A stretch of DNA of 64,000 nt from Cupriavidus necator N-1 (GTDB taxonomy: Bacteria; Pseudomonadota; Gammaproteobacteria; Burkholderiales; Burkholderiaceae): positions 806,001 through 870,000 of the forward strand of contig NC_015726.1 of the NCBI RefSeq assembly GCF_000219215.1. The letters run 5' to 3'. The notes under the pieces were generated by a model. The model saw nothing but the letters and a program-made list of their open reading frames with translations, had not been told where the DNA came from and made no database searches. Below are positions 1-8,340 of the stretch, piece after piece (the first letter of the stretch is position 1; each line of letters opens with the position of its first letter). The position numbers were made by a program, and so were the translations under genes.

Positions 1-819
1 CGAGGCGACCTCATAGGCCGTCATCACTTCCTCGCGGGTGCGGATGCGCACCGCCACGCCCTTGCCCTGGTTGCCGTCGCGCGGCTTGACCACCACCGGG
101 GCGTCGATTTCCTGCGCGGCGGCCCAGGCCTCTTCGGCGCTGCGCACCGAGCGGCCCAGCGGCACCGGCACGCCGGCGGCGTGCAGCAGGGTCTTGGTCA
201 GGTCCTTGTCCTGCGCGATCGATTCGGCCACGGCGCTGGTGCGGTCGGTCTCGGCGGCCTGGATGCGGCGCTGCTTGCTGCCCCAGCCAAACTGCACCAT
301 CGAGCCCTGCGTCAGTCGCCGGTAGGGAATGCCGCGCGCCACGGCGGCGTAGACGATGGAGCCGGTGCTCGGTCCCAGGCGCACGTCCTCGTCCAGCTCG
401 CGCAGGCGGTGCAGCGCGTCGGCGAGGTCGAATGGGGTGTCGTTGCGCGCGGCGCGGCACAGGGCCTCGGCCAGCTCGAATGCAAGCCGGCCGACTTCTT
501 CCTCGCTGTATTGCACGATCACCTGGTAGGTGCCGGGCTCGACCGTCTGCGCGGTGCGGCTGAAGGTGACCGGGCAGCCGGCGGCGGCCTGCAGGCGCAG
601 CGCCGTCACTTCCAGCACGTGGGCCAGCGACAGCTCGCCCGATTCCTCGTCCGGGCGCAGCGGCCCGATCTCAGGGAAACGGGCGCGCAGCCGGTCTTCA
701 AAACCGGGCAGCGCCGACAGCATGTTGGTGGCATCCTGGCAGGCCACGATCGCCTCGATGGCGGTGTGGCGGCACCACAGGTTCGGGCCCCGCAGGGCCC
801 GGATACGTGAGACTTCCAT
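1..819 (-). CDS. cphA: Cyanophycin synthetase, second copy (partial, 5' end only)
   Basis: This is the N-terminal 273 codons of a cyanophycin synthetase-like protein; the gene runs off the left edge of the window. It starts MEVSRIRALRGPNLW and follows the full-length synthetase at 866-3499 along its length, including the QRRIQAAETDRTSA block and the ATP-grasp segment VVVKPRDGNQGKGV with lysine 245. Family members polymerise aspartate and arginine into cyanophycin at the expense of ATP. Only 46 bp separate it from the upstream synthetase gene on the same strand, so the two are probably co-transcribed. Whether this copy keeps the C-terminal Mur-ligase half cannot be seen here. Confidence 0.9.
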   Translation of the reverse strand, partial: MEVSRIRALRGPNLWCRHTAIEAIVACQDATNMLSALPGFEDRLRARFPEIGPLRPDEESGELSLAHVLEVTALRLQAAAGCPVTFSRTAQTVEPGTYQVIVQYSEEEVGRLAFELAEALCRAARNDTPFDLADALHRLRELDEDVRLGPSTGSIVYAAVARGIPYRRLTQGSMVQFGWGSKQRRIQAAETDRTSAVAESIAQDKDLTKTLLHAAGVPVPLGRSVRSAEEAWAAAQEIDAPVVVKPRDGNQGKGVAVRIRTREEVMTAYEVAS

Positions 820-865
820 AGAACGGTTTCCGTGTCTTCTATGCGCGGTTGAGCTTGGGGCCGCG

Positions 866-3499
866 TCAGCCGCGGCGCGCAGGCTGGCCCATCCAGTGGT
901 GCACCAGGTCGACGGTGGCGCCGGTGGCGGCCTCGTCGCACTGCAGTACCAGCAGGTCGCCCGGCACCAACTGGCTCAGGGCGGTTTCAATGGCGCTGGC
1001 ACGCGTGCCTTCGTCGATGATCTTGGTCACGCGCCGGCCTTCGTACAGGCCCTGCTTGAGCAGCACGCGCGCCTCGGCATCGGGCAGGGCGCGCTTGACG
1101 CTGCGGTCCTCGCACAGGAAGACGCGGTCGAAATGCTGGCCCAGTGCCTTGCCCTGGCGCACCAGGTCTTCGTCGCGGCGCTGCACGCCGGCGCCGTAGA
1201 CCACCATGCGGCGCTCGGCCGGAAAGCGGTCCAGCGCGGTCGCCAGTGCTTCCAGCGCGGGCGCGTTGTGGGCGTCGTCGATCACCACGGTGGCGCCGTT
1301 GCGCTCGAACAGCGTGAAGCGGCCCGGCACGTCGACCTGGCCGACATCGAAGGTCACCACGCCGGCGCGGATCAGGTCGTTGGAAATGCCCAGCGCCCAG
1401 CCCGCGGCCACGGCCGCCAGCACGTTCTCGACTTGGAACGCGACGCGTCCGGCGTAGGTCAGCGGCACCGCGGCCACGTCCACCAGCGCGGTTTCACTGC
1501 TGCCGATGGCCAGCACGATCTTGCCTTCGCGCAGGTACACCGCGCGCTTGCCGGCGGCGCGGTGCGACACGATCGCGGGCAGCTCCGGCGTCAGGCCGAA
1601 GAAGATCACGTCGCCGTCGCACAGCCCGGCCATCTCCACCAGGCGTTCGTCGCGCGCGTTGAGCACGGCCGCACCTGTCTCCAGCACCACGTCGACCTGC
1701 GTGCGCAGCACGTTGTACATGCGGTCCTCGTCCTCGACGTAGTAGTCGCCGAGGTGGTCGGGCTGGTCGAAATTGGTGACCACGCCGACCTGGCAGCGGT
1801 CGTAGACCAGGCCTTCGGAGAGGATGCTGCCGCTGTCGTTCTCGAACACGGCGGCCTCGACCGCGCGGTTCATCAGGATGCGATGGCCAGATTCCCAGTT
1901 GGCGCGGTCGCCGCTTTCCACCTGGCGGCGGTCCAGGAACAGCCCGTCGCTGCAGGCCAGGCCGGTATGCTTGCCCGACAGCTGCAGCAGGCGCGCCACC
2001 AGGCGCGCCACCACGGTCTTGCCATTGGTGCCGGTCACGCCCACCACCGGGATGCGGCCCTGGTCGTCATCGGACTCAGGGAACAGGTGGTTGACGATGG
2101 CGCGGCCCACCGGGCGCGGCGTGCCTTCGGCCGGCTTGATATGCATCAGCAGGCCGGGGCCGGCGTTGACTTCGACGATGGCGCCGCGTTGCTCGGCCAG
2201 CGGGCGCGAGATGTCCTCGGCCACCAGGTCCACGCCGGCGATGTCCAGCCCGACCACGCGCGCGGCCAGCGCCGCATGCGCGGCGACGCTCGGGTGCACG
2301 CGGTCGGTGACGTCGAAGGCGACGTTGCCGTTGCGCTGGATCAGCACCGAGCGGCCTTCGGGCGGGACCGTGCTGGCGTCCATGCCCTGGCGCTTCAGTT
2401 CCAGGCGCGCGGCCGAGTCCAGCCGCACACGGTTCAGCGGATGGTCCTCGGTGGTGCCGCGGCGCGGATCGGAATTGATCTGCAGCTCGATCAGCTCGTC
2501 GATGGTGGACTTGCCGTCGCCGACCACGCTCGCGGTCTCGCCCATGGCGGCGGCCACTAGGCGGCCGCCCACCACCAGCAGGCGGTGCTCGTTGCCGGGG
2601 ATGAAGCGCTCGACGATGACGCCGTTGCCTTCGTCGATGGCCACGCCGTAAGCGGTCTCGACTTCCTCGCGGGTCATCAGGTTGGTGAACACGCCGCGGC
2701 CGTGGTTGCCGTCATAGGGCTTGACCACCACCGGCACGCCGATGTCCTCGGCGGCGTCCCAGGCGTCGGCCGGGGAATCGACCATGCGGCCCTCAGGGAC
2801 CGGCACGCCGCAGGATTCCAGCAAGCTCTTGGTCAGGTCCTTGTCGCGCGAAATGCTTTCGCCGATGGCGCTGGTGCGGTCGGTCTCGGCGGTCCAGATG
2901 CGGCGCTGGCGCGCGCCGTAGCCGAGCTGCACCAGGTTGCCGTCCGACAGGCGGATCGCCGGGATGTCGCGGTCGTCCGCGGCATCGACGATGCAGGCGG
3001 TGCTGGGGCCCAGGCAATGCTCGTCCACCAGGCGGCGCAGGTTGTCCACGGCGGCGGGGACGTCGAAGGGACGGTCCTCGATCGCGGCCATGACCAGGTC
3101 GCGGGCGGTGAACAGGGCGACGCGGGTGACTTCCTCGTGCCAGGCGCGCACGATCACCTTGTAGACGCCGCGCACCGGGGTCTCGCGCGCCTTGCCGAAG
3201 CCGCCGGGCATGCCTGCCAGGTTCTGCAACTCAAGCGTCACGTGTTCCAGGATATGGCCGGGCCAGGTGCCTTCCTTCAGGCGCTGCAGGAAGCCGCCGC
3301 GCTCGCCGATGCTGCAGCGATGCTCGATCAGCGACGGCAGCCAGGCCGACAGGCGCTCGTAGAACCCCGGAATCGTGTTGGAGGGAAAGTCCTCCAGTTC
3401 CCCGATATCGACCCATGCCTCCAGTACGGGCCGATATGTCCACATATTCGGGCCGCGCAGCGACATGACATCGAAAATCTCAATGTCCTTCTTTTTCAT
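866..3499 (-). CDS. cphA: Cyanophycin synthetase CphA
   Basis: An 877-residue cytoplasmic enzyme of normal family length. It makes multi-L-arginyl-poly-L-aspartate, a nitrogen and carbon reserve, by ATP-dependent addition of Asp to the backbone and Arg to the side chains. The order visible is an N-terminal family domain (about 1-160), an ATP-grasp domain (about 215-470, with VVVKPYDGNHGRGV and lysine 260, and the metal-binding VEVNAGPG near 443-449), and a Mur-ligase-like domain with P-loop GTNGKT at 490-495 and a C-terminal domain. The start MKKKDIEIFD is the natural one. It is first in a probable two-gene leftward operon and divergent from the exporter gene at 3739. Confidence 0.96.
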   Translation of the reverse strand: MKKKDIEIFDVMSLRGPNMWTYRPVLEAWVDIGELEDFPSNTIPGFYERLSAWLPSLIEHRCSIGERGGFLQRLKEGTWPGHILEHVTLELQNLAGMPGGFGKARETPVRGVYKVIVRAWHEEVTRVALFTARDLVMAAIEDRPFDVPAAVDNLRRLVDEHCLGPSTACIVDAADDRDIPAIRLSDGNLVQLGYGARQRRIWTAETDRTSAIGESISRDKDLTKSLLESCGVPVPEGRMVDSPADAWDAAEDIGVPVVVKPYDGNHGRGVFTNLMTREEVETAYGVAIDEGNGVIVERFIPGNEHRLLVVGGRLVAAAMGETASVVGDGKSTIDELIELQINSDPRRGTTEDHPLNRVRLDSAARLELKRQGMDASTVPPEGRSVLIQRNGNVAFDVTDRVHPSVAAHAALAARVVGLDIAGVDLVAEDISRPLAEQRGAIVEVNAGPGLLMHIKPAEGTPRPVGRAIVNHLFPESDDDQGRIPVVGVTGTNGKTVVARLVARLLQLSGKHTGLACSDGLFLDRRQVESGDRANWESGHRILMNRAVEAAVFENDSGSILSEGLVYDRCQVGVVTNFDQPDHLGDYYVEDEDRMYNVLRTQVDVVLETGAAVLNARDERLVEMAGLCDGDVIFFGLTPELPAIVSHRAAGKRAVYLREGKIVLAIGSSETALVDVAAVPLTYAGRVAFQVENVLAAVAAGWALGISNDLIRAGVVTFDVGQVDVPGRFTLFERNGATVVIDDAHNAPALEALATALDRFPAERRMVVYGAGVQRRDEDLVRQGKALGQHFDRVFLCEDRSVKRALPDAEARVLLKQGLYEGRRVTKIIDEGTRASAIETALSQLVPGDLLVLQCDEAATGATVDLVHHWMGQPARRG

Positions 3500-3738
3500 T
3501 GAATTAGCTTGAGGCAGTGGGCGGAACCGCCCGAGAAATGGAAGCCTAACCTTTCAGTAACGTTACAGCACAGAGCGGGTTGACTTTCTTCGTGTAAAAG
3601 TGATTGTGCAGTGCATCAGGAGTACCCGCGCGTTCGTCGTTATGTATACTGCGGGCGAATTCGCGGGCCGCCAGAGCGTGCCCGGCCTAAATTTGTTTCA
3701 AGTTATGTCCGTACCCCTGGACGCACGCCGCGCCATCC
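3500..3738. promoter_or_regulatory. Divergent control region of the cyanophycin locus
   Basis: This 239-bp non-coding stretch lies between the leftward synthetase and rightward exporter genes, so both promoters should be here. A perfect 10-bp palindrome GTAACGTTAC sits at 3557-3566, a plausible operator. A TATACT hexamer at 3645-3650 could be a -10 element for the rightward genes, although I see no good -35 at the matching distance. These assignments rest on motif reading alone. Confidence 0.4.
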
Positions 3739-6036
3739 ATGACCCAGTCCTCCCTGCCTGTCCCTACCGCCCCTGCTGCCGACGAGCCCTGGCGGGCTGA
3801 ATCCGGATCGTGGCTCCGACCCGGCGAGACCGTCCTGGCCGGACTGGCTCTGGACCTCGACGCGAAGCTGCATTTTACCCAAGGGTGGCTGGTTGTGACC
3901 GACCAGCGCATCGTTGCCCGGGCTCCCGGTGAAAAAAATGTGCGGGAATGGAACATCGCGCCCACCCTGCGCCTGTCGCACACCGACCACGCGGGCGTGG
4001 GCGCGCTGGAACTGAGCGGTCCGGAGGGCCGGCTGGCCAGCTGGCGATATACGCTTGGTTACAATCCGGCCGCGCTGCGGCTGGCTGACCAGTTCGAAGC
4101 CCAGCGCGACGCCGCCGGCGCGCGCCCGGCCGGCGAGGCGGGCGAGGTGCTGTGCCCGACCTGCAAGGCGCCGCTGCCCCCTGACGAGGAGCAGTGCCCT
4201 CAATGCAGTCGGGAGCTGGAAACCCCGCCCTCGACCTGGGCGCTGCTGCGCCTGTGGCGCTTTGCCCGGCCCTACCAGTGGCAACTGCTGGCGGGCTTCC
4301 TGCTGACGCTGCTGTCCACCGCGGCCACGCTGGTGCCGCCGTACCTGACCATGCCGCTGATGGACAAGGTGCTGATCCCGTTCCAGAACGGCGTGCCGAT
4401 CGACTACGGCCTCGTGCGCCTGTACTTGGCGGGATTGCTGGGCGCGGCGCTGGTGGCCTGGTCGCTTGGGTGGGCGCGCACCTACCTGCTGGCGCGCGTA
4501 TCGGAGCGCATTGGTGCCGATCTGCGTACAACAACATACGAACACCTGCTAAAGCTGTCGCTGGAATATTTCGGCGGCAAGCGCACCGGCGACCTGATGG
4601 CGCGCATTGGTTCGGAAAGTGACCGCATCTGCGTTTTCCTGTCGCTGCACCTGCTGGACTTTGCCACCGACGTGCTGATGATCGTCATGACGGCGGTGAT
4701 CCTAGTGTCGATCAACCCGTGGCTGGCATTGGTCACACTGGTGCCGCTGCCGTTCATCGCCTGGATGATCCACCTGGTGCGCGACCGCCTGCGCCACGGC
4801 TTCGAGAAGATCGACCGGATCTGGTCCGAGATCACCAATGTGCTGGCCGATACCATCCCCGGCATCCGCGTGGTCAAGGCCTTTGCCCAGGAAAAGCGTG
4901 AGGTGTCGCGCTTCCGCGAGGCCAACAAGCACAACCTGGCGATCAACGACCGCGTCAACGCGGTATGGTCGCTGTTCACGCCTACGGTCACGCTGCTGAC
5001 CGAGATCGGCCTGCTGATCGTGTGGGTGTTCGGCATCTGGCAGGTGTCGCACAGCGCCATCACGGTGGGCGTGCTGGTGGCGTTCCTGACCTATATCAGC
5101 CGCTTCTACACCCGGCTGGATTCGATGAGCCGGATCGTCTCGGTGACGCAGAAGGCCGCCGCCGGCGCCAAGCGCATCTTCGACATCCTCGACCATGTGT
5201 CGAGCGTGCCGGAGCCGGTGCGCCCGGCGAAGCTGGACAAGGTCGAGGGCGCCATCGACATGAGCGACCTGGGCTTCCGCTACGGCAACCGCGCGGTGAT
5301 CCGCGGACTGAACCTGTCGATCGAGCCGGGCGAGATGATTGGCCTGGTGGGACACAGTGGCTCGGGCAAGAGCACGCTGGTCAACCTGATCTGCCGTTTC
5401 TACGATGTTTCCGAGGGCGCGATCCGCGTCGACGGCGTCGATATCCGCTCGCTGCCGGTGTCGGAGTACCGCCGCCATATCGGCCTGGTGCTGCAGGAGC
5501 CGTTCCTGTTCTTCGGCACGATTGCCGACAACATTGCCTACGGCAAGCCCGACGCCACGCGCGAAGAGATCATCGCCGCCGCGCGCGCCGCGCATGCGCA
5601 CGAGTTCATCCTGCGCCTGCCGCATGGCTATGACTCCCTGGTCGGTGAACGTGGCCAGGCGCTGTCGGGCGGCGAGCGCCAGCGCATCTCGATCGCGCGC
5701 GCGCTGCTGATTAATCCGCGCATCCTGATCATGGACGAGGCCACCTCGTCGGTCGACACCGCCACGGAGAAGGAAATCCAGAAGGCGCTCGACAACCTGG
5801 TGCAGGGCCGCACCACCATCGCCATCGCGCACCGCCTGTCGACACTGCGCAAGGCCGACCGGCTGGTGGTGATGGACCGCGGCCAGATCGTCGAAGTCGG
5901 CAGCCATGACGAACTGCTGTTGCGCGAAGGCGCGTACTACAAGCTGTACCAGGCGCAGGCGCGCAATGTCGACACCGAGGACGGAGACGGCGAGGACGAA
6001 GCCGTTGAAACGCTGGAGGCCGCCAATGCCCAATGA
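3739..6036 (+). CDS. Cyanophycin-locus ABC exporter with PH-like and zinc-ribbon N-terminus
   Basis: A 765-residue half-transporter of the type IV (MsbA-like) ABC exporter fold. The first 125 or so residues resemble a PH-like soluble domain. A zinc ribbon follows, with Cys139, Cys142, Cys153 and Cys156, then a transmembrane domain of about six segments (roughly 175-480). The nucleotide-binding domain has Walker A GLVGHSGSGKST (535-546), signature LSGGE (642-646) and Walker B LIMDE (Asp666, Glu667). The acidic tail ends in the reading frame of the next gene. Location beside two cyanophycin synthetases suggests a role in that metabolism; proteins of this kind are known as cyanophycin metabolism-associated ABC transporters. 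The substrate is not known to me. Confidence 0.9.
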   Translation: MTQSSLPVPTAPAADEPWRAESGSWLRPGETVLAGLALDLDAKLHFTQGWLVVTDQRIVARAPGEKNVREWNIAPTLRLSHTDHAGVGALELSGPEGRLASWRYTLGYNPAALRLADQFEAQRDAAGARPAGEAGEVLCPTCKAPLPPDEEQCPQCSRELETPPSTWALLRLWRFARPYQWQLLAGFLLTLLSTAATLVPPYLTMPLMDKVLIPFQNGVPIDYGLVRLYLAGLLGAALVAWSLGWARTYLLARVSERIGADLRTTTYEHLLKLSLEYFGGKRTGDLMARIGSESDRICVFLSLHLLDFATDVLMIVMTAVILVSINPWLALVTLVPLPFIAWMIHLVRDRLRHGFEKIDRIWSEITNVLADTIPGIRVVKAFAQEKREVSRFREANKHNLAINDRVNAVWSLFTPTVTLLTEIGLLIVWVFGIWQVSHSAITVGVLVAFLTYISRFYTRLDSMSRIVSVTQKAAAGAKRIFDILDHVSSVPEPVRPAKLDKVEGAIDMSDLGFRYGNRAVIRGLNLSIEPGEMIGLVGHSGSGKSTLVNLICRFYDVSEGAIRVDGVDIRSLPVSEYRRHIGLVLQEPFLFFGTIADNIAYGKPDATREEIIAAARAAHAHEFILRLPHGYDSLVGERGQALSGGERQRISIARALLINPRILIMDEATSSVDTATEKEIQKALDNLVQGRTTIAIAHRLSTLRKADRLVVMDRGQIVEVGSHDELLLREGAYYKLYQAQARNVDTEDGDGEDEAVETLEAANAQ

Positions 6037-6520
6037 CATCCCCGCCACCACGCCGACGCCCATGTTTACGCTAGATCGCAATCCGTTCGGCCGCCTGGTC
6101 CTGATCGCCGAGGACGGCACCGTCCACGAAGGCGTGGTGCCGGTACGCGCCTTCCCGATTTCCGCGCCGCAGGGCGGCATCGGCCTGATGAGCACCGACG
6201 GGCATGAGGTGGTGTGGATTCCGCGGCTGGAGGATGTGCCGCAGGCAGAGCGCGACATGATCGAAGCGGAACTCGCCTCGCGCGAGTTCATGCCGGAGAT
6301 CGAGCGTATCGTCAGCGTGTCGACCTACGCCACGCCCAGCGTGTGGACGGTGCAGACCGATCGCGGCCAGACCGAGTTGGTGCTGCGCGGCGAAGAGGCG
6401 ATCCGGCGCCTGGCCGGCAGCACGCTGCTGGTATCGGACACGCACGGCATCCACTACCTGATCCGCGACCTGATGGCGCTGGACAAGCACAGCCGAAAGA
6501 TCCTCGACCGCTTCCTCTGA
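6026..6520 (+). CDS. DUF1854 family protein linked to cyanophycin metabolism
   Basis: A 164-residue soluble protein without signal peptide or membrane segment. I recognise it as DUF1854, a family found beside cyanophycin synthetases and the matching ABC transporter. The chosen ATG at 6026 lies inside the exporter's last codons and gives an 11-bp overlap, which implies translational coupling. An upstream in-frame start would add low-complexity residues that are a shadow of the exporter frame. The middle part reads as a compact beta-rich domain. The pairing suggests it works with the exporter, possibly as a soluble partner; this is inference. Confidence 0.88.
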   Translation: MPNDIPATTPTPMFTLDRNPFGRLVLIAEDGTVHEGVVPVRAFPISAPQGGIGLMSTDGHEVVWIPRLEDVPQAERDMIEAELASREFMPEIERIVSVSTYATPSVWTVQTDRGQTELVLRGEEAIRRLAGSTLLVSDTHGIHYLIRDLMALDKHSRKILDRFL

Positions 6521-6539
6521 GGCGTCGCTGGCGACGCTG

Positions 6540-6571
6540 GAACCCTGGCCGGAGCTCTGCCGGCTGGGTTC
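6540..6571. terminator. Hairpin between convergent genes
   Basis: An inverted repeat (GAACCC-TGGCCGG against CCGGCTGGGTTC with a short loop) lies between the DUF1854 gene and the convergent gene at 6584. The tail is only weakly T-rich on either strand, so function as a terminator is plausible but not strong. Confidence 0.4.
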
Positions 6572-6583
6572 TTGTTCCGTGTC

Positions 6584-6985
6584 CTAGTGCAGCATCTCGG
6601 ACGCGTCGTCTTCGTCGTCCCAGTCATCGTGCATGACCGGCACGTCAGGCGCCATGTCGAACACCATCGAGTGGTAGCGCACGCTGAACCACTCGCGGAA
6701 CATCTGCAGCGACAGTTCCTCGGGCCACATCGAGTCGTCGAACCACTCGCCCAGCATGAATTCAAAGAACTCCTGCCAGCGCTTCTCGACCCAGCGCATG
6801 GCATTGTCGTGCGTATCGGCCAGTTCTTCCGGCAGCAGGAACACGCTCTGGTCCTCGCGCACCTGCTCTAACGTGAGGCCGGCCACCGGCTGGGGATCGA
6901 CCGCCTGGATCCAGTCCAGGAACGGCTGTTCCGGGACCAGGGCGACCATGGAACGGTTGATGGTGAAGCGGGGATGGTCAGACAT
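6584..6985 (-). CDS. Conserved hypothetical acidic protein
   Basis: A 133-residue cytoplasmic protein I do not recognise. It starts MSDHPRFTINRSMVALVPEQ, is rich in Trp, Phe, Asp and Glu, and ends in a strongly acidic stretch (DDWDDEDDASEM). No signal peptide or membrane segment is visible. The ATG at 6985 has a GAAGG-type ribosome site upstream; a TTG eight codons earlier is less likely. It is convergent with the DUF1854 gene. Codon usage matches the surroundings, so it is very probably a real gene. Confidence 0.75.
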   Translation of the reverse strand: MSDHPRFTINRSMVALVPEQPFLDWIQAVDPQPVAGLTLEQVREDQSVFLLPEELADTHDNAMRWVEKRWQEFFEFMLGEWFDDSMWPEELSLQMFREWFSVRYHSMVFDMAPDVPVMHDDWDDEDDASEMLH

Positions 6986-7049
6986 GGCGAAAGCCTTCAA
7001 GGACTGCAACCGCCTATTGTAGTCCTTCGCCGTGCGGCTTCCCTGCGCG

Positions 7050-7923
7050 CTACTGATAATCCATGGTAAAGATCATCGCGCTTGATACCGTCCCCGGTGA
7101 GGGCGTGCCGCCCAGGCCGATGTAGTGCGCGCCGAAGCGATATGTGGCGGGGACGTTGGCCGTGATGTTGCTCATCGCTTTGCGCACCTGCAACGGAACG
7201 GGCGCGGTGCCGCTCGCATTGACGATCTGGACGCCGGCGCCGCTGGCCATGCCGCCCGTTCCGGCATTGCCCCTGGTTTGCGAGCGTCTTGGCGCTGATA
7301 GCAGGCAGGTTGACCAGTGTTGCAGGCAATTTCCCGCGGTGTCACGTTGCCGCTGAAGCCGATGTAGTTGTTGACGCCACCCAGTCCCCTGCCGTGCTGC
7401 CCTTGTAGACGCCGAAGCCGAACCGGGTCTGGGTGGGATCAAGATTGCCTGAGGTGATCGGCCCGGTCTTCACGAACTCCACCGATACCGATGCCGAATA
7501 GTTCAGGTTGGAGTCGAGGTTGCCAAGGTTTGCACTGAGGGTATTGCAGTTCACGCCGGCTGCGTTGGTCATGGGCTGGCCCGCTGCATTGCGCAGCGGG
7601 ATGCCGATACCGGCGACACCGGTGGAGTAGACGCCAGGCATGACTTCAGTGCCGCTGCGGTAGTAGCAGGAGATGATGGGAGCGCCGGCCACCACATACG
7701 GCGGCACGTAGGCACAGGTGCCGCTGAATGAGTAGTAATGCACCGTTCCGGGAATGGTGCTGCCAACGGCAAGGTTGGCGGCGACTGCCATGTTGCTGAG
7801 CGCCTGCAGATATGGCATCGCCGGCGTGGAAGTGCAGGCCGCTTGAGCGAAATGCGGGACAGCAAGAAGAGCAAGTACCACCAGCCAATGGCGCAGGGTG
7901 CTGATAAGTTGTTTTCCGTTCAT
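7050..7923 (-). pseudogene. Fimbrial adhesin/pilin-type gene broken by three frameshifts
   Basis: The start MNGKQLISTLRHW opens a signal peptide ending in PHFAQA, followed by a mature protein with paired cysteines and a C-terminal type 1 pilin-like domain. Three frames are needed to read the pilin domain through. The reading ...GSTAGDW ends near 7380 and resumes one frame over as GVNNYIGFSGNVTPREIAC. It switches again near 7318 to TLVNLPAISAKTLANQG, and a third time near 7270 to NAGTGGMASGAGVQIVNASG, finishing FTMDYQ at 7050. Joined, it would be about 290 residues, fitting a two-domain tip adhesin. No chaperone or usher gene is nearby. It is either a decayed gene or carries sequencing errors; two shifts lie at G runs. 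Confidence 0.75.
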
Positions 7924-8340
7924 GGCAGGGATCGCCGTGATGGCATGCGCAGCGTGCACAAACGGCCAGGTTGTGGGCCGGCCCTCCGGCTTTCCGGCAT
8001 GCCGGCTGAAGTTACGCCTACTACGATCGGTTTGGCGCATTCCGGCAACCATAAGGCTTGCCTTAAACCTGGGTCAGAGATTTCATGCCACCGGAACGAA
8101 GGGCTGCCCAACTGCCCCTTGATCCCACACCATGCCGCAAGGCGCTGTGATCCGGACCTCCGTTCGCTTTCGTCGAGCCATTGAGGAAAACGACAAGCGC
8201 ATTGCCGCCGGTGGCTGGCTATAGTCTGCGAGGGGCTGCAGGCAGGCCATGCCGTCTGATGCGGACAAGGCATGAATCGATTCTTGTCTGTCATGAATCG
8301 GGCACCTGCCGACAAGGCACAGGCCCGACAAGGAGAAGTC

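Noticed and set aside
530-2560. Long rightward open frame across the cyanophycin synthetases
   Set aside because: It is an antisense shadow of two strongly recognised genes; its translation is Ala/Arg/His-rich with no domain, as expected from GC-rich third positions.
7923-8052. Longer start of the fimbrial gene at 8052
   Set aside because: The extra 43 residues are basic and low-complexity and would bury the signal peptide; ATG 7923 begins a proper signal sequence.
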